Below are positions 36,676 through 49,319 of a DNA stretch of 64,000 nucleotides, piece after piece; position 1 is the stretch's first letter, and each line of letters starts with the position of its first letter. This DNA is from Mesodorylaimus sp. YZB2_4 (lineage: Eukaryota; Nematoda; Enoplea; Dorylaimida; Dorylaimidae), in contig JASANH010000455.1 in assembly GCA_030248295.1 (NCBI GenBank), positions 62,001-126,000 on the forward strand, read 5' to 3'. The notes under the pieces are model-generated. The model saw only the letters and a list, made by a program, of their open reading frames with translations. It was not told where the DNA came from and searched no databases. A program made the position numbers and the translations under genes.

Positions 36676-36779
36676 GTGTCAGTCCACTGGCATTTCCTTG
36701 AGTCAGGGCCAGATACGAGACCAAGAGAAAGTTCGAAGTCGCGTTACTGCTTTGGTTTGCAGGCATTGGGTGGTAACTG

Positions 36780-39630
36780 GCCCTGAGTTTCTGGTCTTAA
36801 TCGCTCACATGAAAACTCTGCACTGGGGCCGTCGGAACTTCTTTTACGGCCGGCTCTCGAAGTTTGAAGCCTTTGTATGTGGTCGGTAATAAACTATACA
36901 CGAGGTGTCATGGACTGCGTGGGTTCGATCCTGTCGACTTTAACCCTCCTCTGACAATCCCTAATTTACTCCCGGGATGAGCCAAGGATTTCAGCAAGGC
37001 AAGATTCATCTGCACACGATGACCTGCTGAGAAGGAGCTACTGCATATCGTGCCGACGGCTGCAACTCGCTTTTATAGTTTGGAGTTTCCCTATTATGGA
37101 TCTCTGAGTAGCCATAGCAAATGGGTGGAGCCCTGAAATCCATCACTGAAATCGGAGTCCAATTGGGCTTTCCCATATTTGGTTTAGAGATCTGGGCGCG
37201 GTCATTCTAAAGCAGTACGTACTCAAGTGATCTGGTGATATGAACACATTTGCGGCATCGGCTTGATTTCCCTGAGACTATCCTACCCTAGCTATTTTCA
37301 CCATCCCCTTCAGTAAATCACACAACTAACAGCATCTTGAAGACAATCGCCATCGATCCGTCAGACTCCGCTTCTTAACCAACGTCAACCACACCATATG
37401 GTTCCACCTCTTTTGTAAGAATGATCACACTCTGGTTCTGCTACGAGAACTCGACCACACGCGACAACGCATAGGGCATAAATGACGTTGAGGGACGGCT
37501 GGTCGTGGCCGTGTAAAGTACCCATTCGCTGGCAAGAAATCTGAAGCCGATTGCGAGAAGCCCATAAGTCGCTTTGCCCCCCTCTCGCGATTGTTTGCGA
37601 CCGCAACGAAACCGGGTGTGTGGTCGCAAAGCGCTGCCTGAAATGTGTGCGCGCGCGGTTTGTTCGTCCGCTCTACGTACGCAGTTGCCTACCGTAGAAA
37701 AAGATCATTTATACTTAAGCTCATCATTGGAAAATGCCAGGTCCCATATGTCAGCATTCAGGCGCTGATCGAATACCCGTAAAGGCGGCCAGTCGGGATT
37801 AAACCACGGAATACAGCCACTTGGGCCACTGGGGGGGGGGGGGGGGGGGGGTGGTCGAGTAATTTGCCCCTGAATGATGATAGCCAAGGCCCGGCCTGAC
37901 GTTGCGCTCACCACACCGCACGAAGTAACCCAGGCCAAGGCCCAGGAAGACGAAGGCCGACGACAAGGCTCACGTCTCGCTCCCCATCATCAGAGGAGTG
38001 TTCATGGTCGTGGTCGTCAAACAGCGAGCACGTCCAGTGTCACATCATTGGTCCACGTGTGATCGTGTACTCGATTTGATTCTCGTGTTGTGTGATCTCG
38101 TGCTTGGTAATTCGTACTGATGTGATTCGGACAAGAAAGACGTTTGAGACTTATACTTTTCGTTCGAGAATCAAGGCGACAGTCCCAACGCGCAAATATG
38201 CTTCGTGTACGGGCGTATTGGGCTGTGTTCCGGCGGAGCTGGGTCTAATCGTAAGAGACTGTGGATAGCGGCGACCACGAGCGAAGCGCCTGCTAAGAAT
38301 TGCGTTCACCCCGATCAGGAGCGGGGTTCTTGGAGTTGGCTGGGACAGATTCGATATGGGCAGACAGAATCAGCCAAATTTCTTTCGGCCAAGGACATGT
38401 GCCACGCCGTCACTGCGTACCCGTATGCCACGAAAAAGTTTTACAGTTGGAGACAATCGGGCTGTCCGTTTTTCGGGACCATTGGATTCTCGGCTTGTAT
38501 CCCTTTTTTCGATTGAACCGAAATCGCTCTTCGCTAGCTGTTTAGAAGGGCGGGGAAATCAGGGAAAAGGTGCATGTGATCGTCGATTTCAAGGAGGGGA
38601 GCCGAACTTCAGAAAAAAGCACCAGGGTTGCCTTTTCATGAAATTCTTTTCCTTTCGAAGCGTCTCAGCCATTCACCAATGCTACAGCTGCTGTCTGTCG
38701 ATCACTGCGTCTGTGATACCCCACCCCACCCCCCGTCTCTAGGGGGGAATACCTTAACGCTTACCTCCTATGGTTCGAATGACGCTGAGTCGAAGATCAC
38801 TCGCTCACACTGTCGCTTCCAGAAGTCACCTGTGCTCGTGCACAGAGGCCCCTTTGTAGCCTACCATTCGGCGCATGTTTCAGCAAGACATCCTATCGTG
38901 ACCTCAATCATCTTAGAATGGGAGCTCTCGATTCCCCTGATGACTCACTAGGCTTGCACCTGCTCTACACCGTCCGCCACCCCTCACTTGTGTTTCATTT
39001 GCAGCAAGCCCTTGTGCTCGACCAAGTGGATAACGTTCCCAATTTTATTCGCCCATGCATTTCAATCTGAACTGAATCAATATTTCAAGAACGCCACCGT
39101 CAAAAAACGCATCACTTCGAGGCGTCCAATGCGAACATGTTAAAAATAAATGGTTCAAAGTGAAAAAACGAATTCGCCCATATTCTCTAAAACCTGAAAT
39201 GACGCTAATCAATGCGTCACCGCAACGCGCCTACGTTCTCAAAGAGCCCTCCATCCCACGTTCGTCGAATAGGCGCACAAATTAGAAAAAGCACGATGAA
39301 AAACACAAGCTCAAAAAATGCACGCACAGCATCACGAGAACAAAAACGTAGAATCAGAAAGACACATGAAACACATGCCACTGATACTTATTCCCATTCC
39401 ACCTCCAGCTTAAATGAGCAGTCAACGATACGCTCGCAACACACCTTCCGACACCTTAACAGGGCAGCGTCCCCGAAGTAATTTGGAATCATTATTCGAC
39501 AAGGATACGATAAGAAAAACAAAAAAGCACCAAAATTTAATCTTGGAAAGGGCAAATTATAAGAATGATCAGGTAATTTATGTTAGGTCATGAATTTGGA
39601 TTTTGATAGAGGAGAAACCTGCCACCCTGT
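36780..39630. other. 2.8 kb without a recognisable gene
   Basis: Contains short frames only (the longest near 38205-38742, without motifs), a G21 tract, and at 38967-39050 the partner of the diverged repeat at 5156-5245. A lone B-box-like GGGTTCGATCC at 36921 lacks the SINE body. Part must be upstream flank of the interrupted membrane-protein gene and the 3' flank of ODC. Confidence 0.5.
37831..37851. repeat. Homopolymer G21
   Basis: Twenty-one uninterrupted G, the same length as the tract at 32093, in intergenic DNA. Confidence 0.95.
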
Positions 39631-42544
39631 TCAATAGTCCAACTCGTTCTCGTCTCGATGTCCAACGAAGTCGGAGTACGTGATGGCCAAAGCTGGGTCC
39701 GCGTCGGTCAGGTATCCGCTGCTCGGATCGCTCTCTTCATCCATGGGCAAGGATGGAACGTAAGGAAGTGGCACGTTGGCCATTGGCTCATCGCAGCTCA
39801 AGCTTCGTCGCACTGCGTGCGTCAACAAGGCACTAAAAGAAACATCCCGTCTGAACCAAATGCCTCTTGGTAAAACGAGATTCTCACTTCCTCTAGGCCT
39901 GCCCAAGACAAAATATCAACTTACGCATCCTTCTCCGTGATGATGTAATAGATATTAGGGCGCTGAAAGCCATTGAATTCCGAGCTGGCGGCCATTGTGT
40001 ACGCCCCCATGTTCTCAAACACGATCCATTCTCCTTCCTCCATTTGCGGCAATAGTTCTTTCGGCAACACGCAATCCATGCTGTCGCAAGTGGGGCCCCA
40101 TACGGCTGACCAATATTGCGGCTCCGTTGGTTTCTACAACAAGCATTCGTTTAACACATCGAAAATGCACGGATGTTACTGTCATTGCTTTAATTCCACA
40201 CACCCACCCCATCATTTCAGCCGCTTGCAAAGCGCCAGCAGGAAAATGAAAGTCCGACATATCGATCGTGGGTGCCTAAGCTTCCATCAAAACACCCACA
40301 CTCTAATCTTATGGCCCCCTGATAAGAACCGCCCTGCAACTCGTTTGCCTCCTATTCAAACAATCGCGAAATCTGAACCTTGGCCAGCTGGCACGCCCCT
40401 AGCTTATTTCTTTTCCTCTTAAAAAAATTATCTAACAACGCGTACTTTGAATGTGGTCGGTTTGGGAACTGCGTGGTCGAACATGATGTTGTTGAAGGAA
40501 CCATACACGCCGTCGTTGACGTAATACATGAAACCGGGCTCGTTGCAATCGGCTTCTGAAAACAAGAATCTAATTCAGTTTGAATAGATGGCATAGCACG
40601 CACGTGCTCCTTACCATCCTTGGTTATCTTGCTAGCCGGCACATCATTGCGCGCGATGATATTGACGCACAGCGTGTAGGCGGAAGTGGCGTAGAAACGT
40701 CCAGGTTCGCCGATAATGTCCACACCGCATTCGGGTGGGAAATGAATGGACAACGAATTGTTGATGACGGCGGCGACCTGGAAGCAACATTCATATGACG
40801 CTGACGAGAACAAAACTATGACTGGCCATCCATAGAGGGAGACCCTTACCTTTGGAAATGTCAACTCGTCGTGGTTATGACCCGGGAATCCGCCCCCGAT
40901 ATCCAACAAGTACATGTTGTGGCCGTACGATTCGCCCAGATCGAACAGTCGGCGACAATGGGCGATGGCTTCTTCGTAAGCGGCCGGATTGCGACAACCG
41001 CTGCCCACGTGGAAACTATAATCGAGGAAAGAAAAACACGGTTAAGCTTAGAATGTCTCAGCTCCCAAAAGATGGAGATGGGAGACATAATCGAGACACA
41101 ATATACCGTGGTTCACACTCAAATATTGGTTGGTTCAAGAATGTAAGATCTAAACGCGTGGTCGCCGTCGAATGAACCCGAGCAAATGTGATGTGGACAC
41201 GCGCCGCTCATCATTTAGACTTCCAATTAGTTTCAATCAAACTGACGGCAAATAGGCATCATTCAAGTTCAGTTAGACAAAAAGTTATTAAAGGCGGCCA
41301 GCCAATAATGGTAACGAGTCGGCCTACCTAATACCGACGACCTTCACGCCCATATCGGCGGCTTTCTTCAACAATTTCGGTGCCACCGTTACTGGATCGC
41401 AGCCGAATTTCAAATTCAGTTGACAAACAGCCGTCGGGTCGGAAACGGCGATACGTAAGACCAGTCTGCAAGAGAAAACAGCAACTATATCATTTCCGAA
41501 TGATTGAAGGGACCAGTCGGCTGGGAATGGTCATGTGCGAAACGCACCCACAGCGCCAACAAACTGACCTCGTCCCGCGCAAGGCGCATCAAACTACTCA
41601 AAACCGCTTTTTTCCAGTCCCTCCCTGAACCAACTGGGTTTGTTTGGCCTACCCTTTTCGAACAGTTCGTTGGCAACGATGCAGCCCGATGCGAAAGGTC
41701 AAATGCACACTGTAGATTCCCAGCAAGAGTAGCGTCTGTTGTTCTCCCCCCACCCCAGCTTCTCATTAGCCTAATAACATTCTACAATCTTGTTATTGTC
41801 TAATGCCAACCTGCGAAACACAGGAAAAACGCTTACTCAGCATGCGGATAGAGCTTGTGAACTTTAGTCAGTTCCAGTTCGTGGTCGAAGGTCATCATTT
41901 TGACTCCGCGTACGGCGGCTTGGCGGATGAAGCTGGGCGTTTTGCAAGGATTTGCGTAAATGATTCGGTTCGGTCCAACACCGAGGCCCATTACGCTTTC
42001 GATCTCCCTCTGAAAAAATGCATCGTCATGTAGCGCAGATTCGAAAGATTGCACAGGAAACAGCAACATAAACTTGGCCACCGCATTAGCTCTACAGCCA
42101 GAGTGCTGATAAGAGCGGTTACAGTAACCCTAAACTTCTCTCAGCCTAAAGTCCCTTCGAATCGGGCCTAAATGGAAAACTTTGCGCTTACTATGCTTGC
42201 GCAATCGAAGCTGCATCCGACATGCGCTAGGATGGCCAGCAGAATAGGGTTGTTGTTGCACTTGACCGCGTAGTATGGTTTGACACGCGGCAGTTCCTCG
42301 CACCACTCGGCGTGCTTACGCAAAACTTCTCCAACGTCCATAACGTAAAAGGGGTCATCTTTGTCCTGCAAATAAAATCATTAACATTTCATTCTATAAA
42401 ATCTTAAAATTTCAAGACTTTTACTGATAAATTATAGTCGCTAATAACACGCTTGACATAATCCAAAGGCGTTGTGCCTTCGTCGATAAAATCGATCAAG
42501 TGTTGATTAAAAACGAGTTTTTTCTCCGTAAAGCCCTTATTCAT
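39631..42544 (-). CDS. ODC1: Ornithine decarboxylase
   Basis: Nine exons in agreeing phase: 42544-42425, 42365-42192, 42009-41837, 41465-41328, 41015-40850, 40777-40615, 40555-40446, 40133-39925 and 39832-39631; about 484 residues (mammalian ODC is 461). It decarboxylates ornithine to putrescine, the first committed polyamine step, as a PLP-dependent homodimer. Visible motifs are KPYYAVKCN with the PLP lysine, [57 protein letters not shown] with the catalytic cysteine contributed across the dimer, and FENMGAYT...FNGFQRP. The catalytic residues argue for an active enzyme and not an antizyme inhibitor. The C-terminal 50 residues are acidic and poorly conserved, as in ODCs degraded through antizyme. 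Another family member such as an arginine decarboxylase-like enzyme is unlikely given the close motif match. Confidence 0.95.
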
Positions 42545-45431
42545 ATCGCTTCCGGCCAGGAAACGCGTTGGGTGCAGCTGCTAGTGCGACCTAGAAATCG
42601 ACTACACAGTTGACTGACTGCACAACTGACAGCAAATCGGGTGAAATGGCGCTCTCCCGGGTACTTGCCTCAACACTATTGGCTCACGATCAGACGTCGC
42701 ATAGACGGCTTTTTGGGTTTCAGCAAGTGGAAATGTTTCAACAAAGTGTCTCGTGATATCGGCTAGGTTACACAGGCCAAACATGCACGCTCACTCAAGC
42801 GCCCAAGCATGCTACCCAAGATTGAATGTCGCCAAATCCAAACCAGCGATAACTGGTCCCGCCAAAACAAGGGATGGTATACTGTAACCCGAATCATCAC
42901 GCCTACGTCAATCTCGTAGAGGGGCCGTATCAACACAGTTTAAAGTATGCCCCCCCGGGTCTATCCAATCTTGTTACAGTATGTACACATCAAAACCTAG
43001 AAATACCTGGCTACAACTGGAACAACGAACTGGATGCGAGAATATTACAAACGTCACGTGCAATTAGGACCCGGAATACATTATTCCTTCCTGTGCCCCG
43101 CTACACACATTAGGACTCGCAATGGGAAAGCACCGGTCACGAGGCAAAAGCGTACTTACCCGAGATGGAACTTTCCGAAAGAATAGGCTGTAAGGAAACA
43201 GAGGAGGAATAGAATTGGCCGATTCGACGATTGGCGTCGAATATATTCCGGTGATTGGCGATGAGGCGAGGAAAATTTCCTCGAATAAGTTATCTCCCGT
43301 AAGGAGATGGAGAACGATGGGATGGAGGCGGTTGAAGTTTTGAGAATAGAGCAAAGCTAATAAGCAGTGCCCGCGCTGGAAAGCGCCAAGGCGGCCTGTG
43401 AAGGCGGCGGCAAACGAGAAAACGCGAATGGGAACGGCGTACGACTGCGATGCACTGAGAACAGTGAAGAGGAAAAGGCCTCGGCTCAGCTATAAATACG
43501 AACTAGACGAACGGGCCGCGCACAGCGGACTGATCCAACTCGAGCCGGTTAGATCCGGTTCGACACGAGCCGCCCCGCTGGGCGCGCATCGACCTCGGCT
43601 GACGATGGGAATTGATTCAGGTGACGTAACGTGGCACTCTGACGGGGGCAATGCGGCGCCACGTTGGCAGCTTATACATTCTCAGCCAAACATGGCCATA
43701 GGCGCTGCGGAAAAATCAATTCTTGGCCGCAACTGGAGTTAGTTCCGACTAGGCGCACCCGGTGACTCAGGGCTCGCTGCGATCCTAGCGTGAGCGGCAC
43801 GTGATCGCGTGGGTCGCTAAAGCTTGTGCCTCAGTGGGGGAAGCAAGATAAACTAGCTTGGCATGGCATGCCTACGTTGAAACCCGACTCCCAGTAGAAT
43901 CTACTAGATTGAAAAATCATATCTCCCGCCCACGAAATTCAAAAAGGACTGTGAGCTGTGCAGCGATCCGCATGTGGAAGTTACTTGGAAGATGCAACTT
44001 GTCCCTCCTAGTTGCTACAGCACGTGCCTTGGCGATGCACCGTTCGGTATCTAACACCATGTTTAAACTGGACTATTTTGACGAATCGTATTCATGCCTG
44101 AGAGGTGAAATGTTGCGCTTGATAGGGTGCGCTTCGTTCTGCGCCATTTGCGTACATACACGCATTCCAAACGTGCCTAGACAAAGCCATTTATGGCCCC
44201 AAGTTCATGCAGCGCCAGACTGAAAAAGGTGCCGCTTATGGATTGCCGATGGAAAGAACCCATTTTCAGGTTCTACATTCAAGTTCGGATTTTGAAGGTA
44301 GAACGTTCTTATTCGCCAAAAATTGACATACAGTATTGCACCTGGGAACCTTCACGCGCTCTCTGCCTCGCCGTTGTCTATTCGGGTGGGATGCGTATAT
44401 TTGGTTGCATTCGCGTGAAACGTATCCGTTTTCGTCTTCGTTCCCTTAAAAACGCCCAGTTTCATCACAATTTCGATCTCCTGACATGTCTATTAGCCTA
44501 ACTACCCAGAATGTTTACATATCCATTCACTTGAGGAGCCAGAGGTTTCATTTTCTTCAAGATGCCAAAAACAAGGCGTCACTACGCGTCGATCATGTGA
44601 ACTGCAGGCCTATCCTGTTTTGGAAAGTGCGTCGGAGTTGGTAATAGCAGTTAGCAGAAACGGAGAAAAAAGTGCCCGCCGTAAGGATCCGGCTTTGACA
44701 TGCGCAGTGCGTACTTTGGACTCACAAGGCCTTGAAAGGTGATTTTAAGAGGATGTGAAAGAATGTCGGTGTAAACTTTATCTGCTGTTTAAAGATTGAA
44801 TAGACGAGAGCCAACAAACTATCGTTGCCGACAATATAAATTAGGCATGACATGGCGCCCGTCTGGTCTAGGATTACCTCCAAAGCAGGAGCCGACCTAG
44901 CAAAGTTGACATTCTTTTTTGCGGCGAGTAGTCTATGCAGAAAATAAAGACGGATAGCAGCGGCTATGGAAAGTTAGGGAGCCTGTGTGCTCAAGTCTAG
45001 CCGCCATCAAAGGTAGCAAGCAATACGTCACTCTTCCAATGTGAGGCAAGTTAGGGCGAACGGCGTCTGTCAGTTTCTTACGATCAAGATAATAAGGCGG
45101 GTGGGAGGAAGAAGCAGACGGCCTACATTTTTGCTTTCGGTTAGGCTTTGAACATTCGCGAGGGCGTGTCATAGGTCTGCGTCGGAGCTAGCAAAATGAT
45201 ACAGGTTAGTTTCAAACATGAACAACAATGCTTCACGCTGACACTGCACAGTGACAGCATAATACAGAGTACAGACTGACGCAGTGCAGAGACGACGTGC
45301 AGTACATACGAGTGCGCAGATGCATACCATACTGCACTCTAAATAAAGCAAACGTAGCTTTGGCATGTAATGAAACTTCAAGAAGTTTTACTTTACCGAC
45401 TGATCGTGAGTAAGTGGAATGTGTTCGAGTC
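42545..45431. other. Intergenic stretch upstream of ODC and downstream of annexin
   Basis: The ODC promoter and any 5' leader exon should lie in the left half, but no core promoter element on the minus strand is convincing. A TATA-like CTATAAATA near 43490 faces the other way. No coding region recognised in either orientation. Confidence 0.5.
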
Positions 45432-48033
45432 TTACTTGGCCCCCACCAAAGCCAACAAGGCGTCCTCGTACTTGCCACTGGTGTCCAACTGAAGAAAAGT
45501 ACTTTCACTGATCTTGAGTCAGTCTGCACTGTGTTGGATGCGGGTGCATAACACTGCTCGATAGGGCGCATCATCAGTCAGATGAAGCCTACGTGACTTC
45601 AAGATCTAGGTATGTCTGTGTGAATGCCACTGCCACGAGTTTACAAGGGGGGAAGGGGGGGGGGGGGAGAGTGGAGGGCGATAGGACTCACGTGCTAAGG
45701 AAGTCGCGTTCGTTCATAACGGTTCCTCATAGCGCCCCGTTAACCCCTTCTTATGTTCGGTTCTACTCCTTCCTCATGTCCACACGCGCACTCACCTCGA
45801 TATACTCCTCCAAAGTCTTTCCATACATGCGGAAGAATTCCTGCTTGATTTGGACCATATCGATTTCACAGCGGGAGACAATGACTCGAATCAAAGTGCG
45901 ATCCTTGGTTCCCAGACCTGACATGGCTTGATGAATACGCTCTGCGAAGTAGGCCGGTTTGTTATTGATGCATTTCACTGAAAGAGTAGGCTTGCCCTTG
46001 CAGGATTAAGTTAAAAGGGATACCAAATTCACTTACAAACTGCCAACATGCCTTTTTGCGCATCACCGCTGAACTCCTTCCTGATAGCGTCCTCGATATC
46101 ATGGCCGGCCAATTTTCGGTACTCGGCAAAGATTAGTTGAAACTGCGCGTAGTTCTCAGCGCACAAAATGGAATTAAAGATCGATTCGACAGCTCCCCAC
46201 TTCGCCACACCGGCTTCATACAGATCTTGGGCCTGTTGGACAGCACGAACGCGATCGATGACGTACGTCTCAGATCGACCTGCCTGGAAAGTAGGAGGAA
46301 CTCACAAATGACAAAGACAACCAAAATAGTCCTTGGCCTCACCGCACACAAAGCCGCAAGCAGACGTCTCAAACGGCCAGATGTATCGTCTTCTAGGGTC
46401 TCTTCCAATGATTTGTCGTAAACTAAAAAAAAGACTTCAAAATTTCATTAAACCAGCTCCTCGATCATTGACTAAAATTACAGCACTCACTTCTCCGGTA
46501 AGACTCTTTGATTAAACGAATCTCGTCTGGAGTCCTCGAAGCAAGGATCTCGATCAACGTTCCTTCATCTGTCCGCAACCCGCTGACAGCGTGATGCAAT
46601 TCGTACGCATCATAGTCAGCTGGAGGGAACATTAAAGCCGTGATCACCGTTTCGAAATTGCCCCTCAGTTCCGAGAATAGTTCTCTGAGAAGGTCCTGCG
46701 AAAGACTCGTTCAGTTATTCACGCCAGATATTATTCCTCTGAAACGCGTCAATCCCACCTTGCCGAACTTGGTCTTGTACGTGATTCCAATGTCGAGACG
46801 CTGGGCATTGGTGCGATGGCAAATTATGCTCCACAAGGCCTTCTTGTCGGTGCCTGCAGACCCATACAGTATGTTTAATGTCGCCAGGTGAGGGAGGAGA
46901 TCTTCTGGTGCAGAGGATCTTCTGGCAGTCAATCCTCTGCACGGAGGCGGCAATAGGTAGCATCACCCGGGAGGTTTCATCAGTGAACTACAGTATAGAT
47001 CGGAAGACTTGGCTGGCTGCCTTGAGTTTTTGGCGGGGTCAAAGCTCCACCAGTCACTCCCTCCACTATTAGAGCCCCTGGCGTATTGCATTAAGGCGTA
47101 TGCAGCTTCCAAAATCGAGGGGGGGGGGGGGCAGGCGGAATTATTTATAATGCAGCCAGCTCATTTTGGGCAAAACTGGCCAGTTTTTGACCAGGCCCCT
47201 CCCCTTGGACTTGGGCTAACAGCAAGCATAGACCCGCTCAAGTAAAAATCGAGTCAAGTCCAAGACGCTGGTCACGAAGCGGGCTAATCCCAAGACACTC
47301 TGCCAGAAAAATGGAGCCCTATCCTATCAGGTAGCGACCATCAGTGACTTGTGCCCCTGCTAGAAAAAGGGAACACTGTGAGGCCTTCTCTATGCAATGT
47401 ATCTTGCAGCCTCCAAACCGTGTGCACACGCAGCTGCATGCAGTACGATAGCAACGCTCCGCGCACCAGACGGGTTTCGATCACCATCACATTTGGCCCT
47501 GGCTGGGTAATGACTCTTCAACATCAGGGGTAGGGTAGGTTTTATAGGCTGTACATATACGAGTACGTATGTAGACATATCAAGTAGGTAAAGCTTACCA
47601 ACTCCTTTCATGGCATTGTGGAGACGAGTAGCATCAGCCTTTGGATCGAATGGCGAAGCAGGTCGGACCGTGCCTTGGCCCTGCACGAAGAAAATAATGT
47701 GACCACGAAAAAACAGGAGTTGGGAGAGGAACGAAGAAGACAATTGAAGATTTGCTCGCTGCCAAGCATTTAAAAGGTTCTCTCCGGGTATGATCCATGC
47801 ATAGCGTGCGTGATATGGAGAAGATGAGCCCTGCAGTTATGATTGGTGTACTGCAGTGCTAGGAAATAAGAATTTCACAGGTGAAATTTTTTATGCAAAT
47901 ACAGTAAGATATCCACGTCTATCTCATGCAGGCCTCCTTCCTAATCTAAATCTATGGAAAATGGGAATTCGACTACAGTAATACTTACGCCGCAGGTTGG
48001 ATTTATCTCCGGACGCACCAACATTGGTTGCAT
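45432..48033 (-). CDS. Annexin
   Basis: Eight exons: 48033-47989, 47680-47599, 46853-46759, 46695-46491, 46422-46343, 46283-46037, 45977-45796 and 45488-45432, giving about 330 residues in four annexin repeats. Type II calcium loops look intact in repeat 1 ([12 protein letters not shown]) and repeat 4 ([13 protein letters not shown]), altered in repeat 2 ([11 protein letters not shown]) and lost in repeat 3 ([11 protein letters not shown]), a common pattern. Repeat 4 continues [15 protein letters not shown] and [10 protein letters not shown], and the last exon gives [16 protein letters not shown]. Annexins bind acidic phospholipid membranes when calcium rises. The start was chosen because [15 protein letters not shown] splices in phase to [12 protein letters not shown], and GTTTCAG ends two bases before the ATG, which fits a trans-splice or leader acceptor. 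Which annexin subtype is not resolved. Confidence 0.95.
45655..45667. repeat. Homopolymer G13
   Basis: Thirteen G in the last annexin intron, directly after a shorter G6 run. Confidence 0.9.
47119..47131. repeat. Homopolymer G13
   Basis: Thirteen G in the second annexin intron. Confidence 0.9.
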
Positions 48034-48614
48034 GTCTGAAACGAGTCCGCTGTGTCCCTTTGTAATCAGACGTTCTTCAGACTTACCTCGAGGCAAGGCG
48101 GTATGCGTCGCGGTCTTTGAAAACGCGACCTTATGATGCATCATTTTGCAAACTGCAGTCTATTCGTATGGAAGAATATGTTGGGTTTTCCTTAAAAGCC
48201 CTCGCTTAGGTAACACTGATCGGACACAAGTATCGATGAAGATAATGTAAAAACCGCAACAGGAACTCTTATCATCAGCTGGAATGATGTTTACAGGAAG
48301 AAGCCAGTTTTTATAGACGTAGAGGTTAGTGAATGACCAGCCTAAGTGACAAACATGGTCATGTTTGGAAAAAAGAGACAGCGAGCCTGTTGACAAGAAC
48401 GCGCCAATGTCAACATGCAATGGTTATGGATCGGCCACTACAAGAAATTTCCTGAAGAAAAAACATGACCAAGGTGCACAGGAAAGGTTCGAGATAAAAA
48501 TGGCCTTGAGTCCATGTTGACGCATCGATCAAGAAATAAGAGCATGAGACGGAAACATGGAAACAAGACAGTGCCATAACGACTAAAAGGGAATTTCCAG
48601 GATGGATTTGGTTC

Positions 48615-48832
48615 ATGTTTCTGTTCATGTTTTACCACATCACCAAAGGCTTATGCGCACTCGAGGGTGAAGGAACAAATTTTACACAAAATGATTTGGT
48701 TGACCTAACAGCAGCAGGAATGCGGGATTAAGAAAAAACTCATCGCCTTTTTGTGAACTGAACGTTGCATTCGGTGAAAGCGAGGAATTTTCCACAGAAG
48801 AATGGCTTTCTCAAGTTACGGATGCACTGTAG
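48615..48832 (+). other. Possible secreted-protein gene fragment
   Basis: An ATG at 48615 begins MFLFMFYHITKGLCALEGEG, which looks like a short signal peptide, and runs NFTQNDLVDLTAAGMRD before a stop at 48729. In another frame immediately after, SPFCELNVAFGESEEFSTEEW continues to a stop at 48830. The two read like one protein split by a frameshift or an unseen splice. No family recognised. An overlapping minus-strand frame (48628-48410) is an alternative reading. Confidence 0.25.
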
Positions 48833-48930
48833 AAGCTTCCTGGGACATAGGCGACCAAAGACAGGAGAACATTTAAGTGAAAAAGAGACCTATGACACAA
48901 GTATTATTGAAATACCCACATGATGGCTCC

Positions 48931-48964
48931 TGTCACTCTTATCGCACTAGCGATAAGAGTGATA
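48931..48964. repeat. Short inverted repeat (34-base hairpin)
   Basis: TGTCACTCTTATCGC, loop ACTA, then GCGATAAGAGTGATA: 12 perfect pairs extended to 15 with one G-T. Intergenic, 99 bases past the possible gene fragment. Confidence 0.9.
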
Positions 48965-49140
48965 ATTTTAGGATGAAATAAGAAGCCACCCGTCCTTTAG
49001 CACGCATTCCTGCTGCTATTTGGTCAATTAAATTCGTCCTGAAAATTCTCTTTTAGCCGTTATGGCGCGGTCATGTTTCTATTTCTGAATTTTAGTCAAG
49101 TACCTACCGTTTTTATCATGAATTTCACATGATCTTACAG

Positions 49141-49217
49141 CTGCTGCAGGATATACCGCTGTTGGCACCTATGCTATTGGGACTTGGGCACAGTCTCTTG
49201 GTGCATTTCCCATTGAC
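49141..49217 (+). other. Orphan exon-like segment
   Basis: 77 bases open in one frame (AAGYTAVGTYAIGTWAQSLG) bounded by acceptor GATCTTACAG and donor GTAAGTTGC. Both splice signals are good but no neighbouring exons could be joined. It could be part of an unrecognised plus-strand gene or chance. Confidence 0.25.
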
Positions 49218-49319
49218 GTAAGTTGCGTCCCCTCCGCCGTCACTGTTAGAGTATGAACTCATATTTTTCCTATGTTGCGTGCCTTAAACTTAAGTCGGCT
49301 TCTTGACTCAAATTTTTTT

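Noticed and set aside
36921..36932. B-box-like GGGTTCGATCC as another SINE copy
   Set aside because: None of the SINE body or tail is present around it; probably chance.
38205..38742. Plus-strand frames of 81 to 128 codons
   Set aside because: Overlapping in several frames, low-complexity composition, no start context or family motif.
43486..43495. TATA-like CTATAAATA as a promoter
   Set aside because: No plus-strand gene follows, and ODC lies on the other strand.
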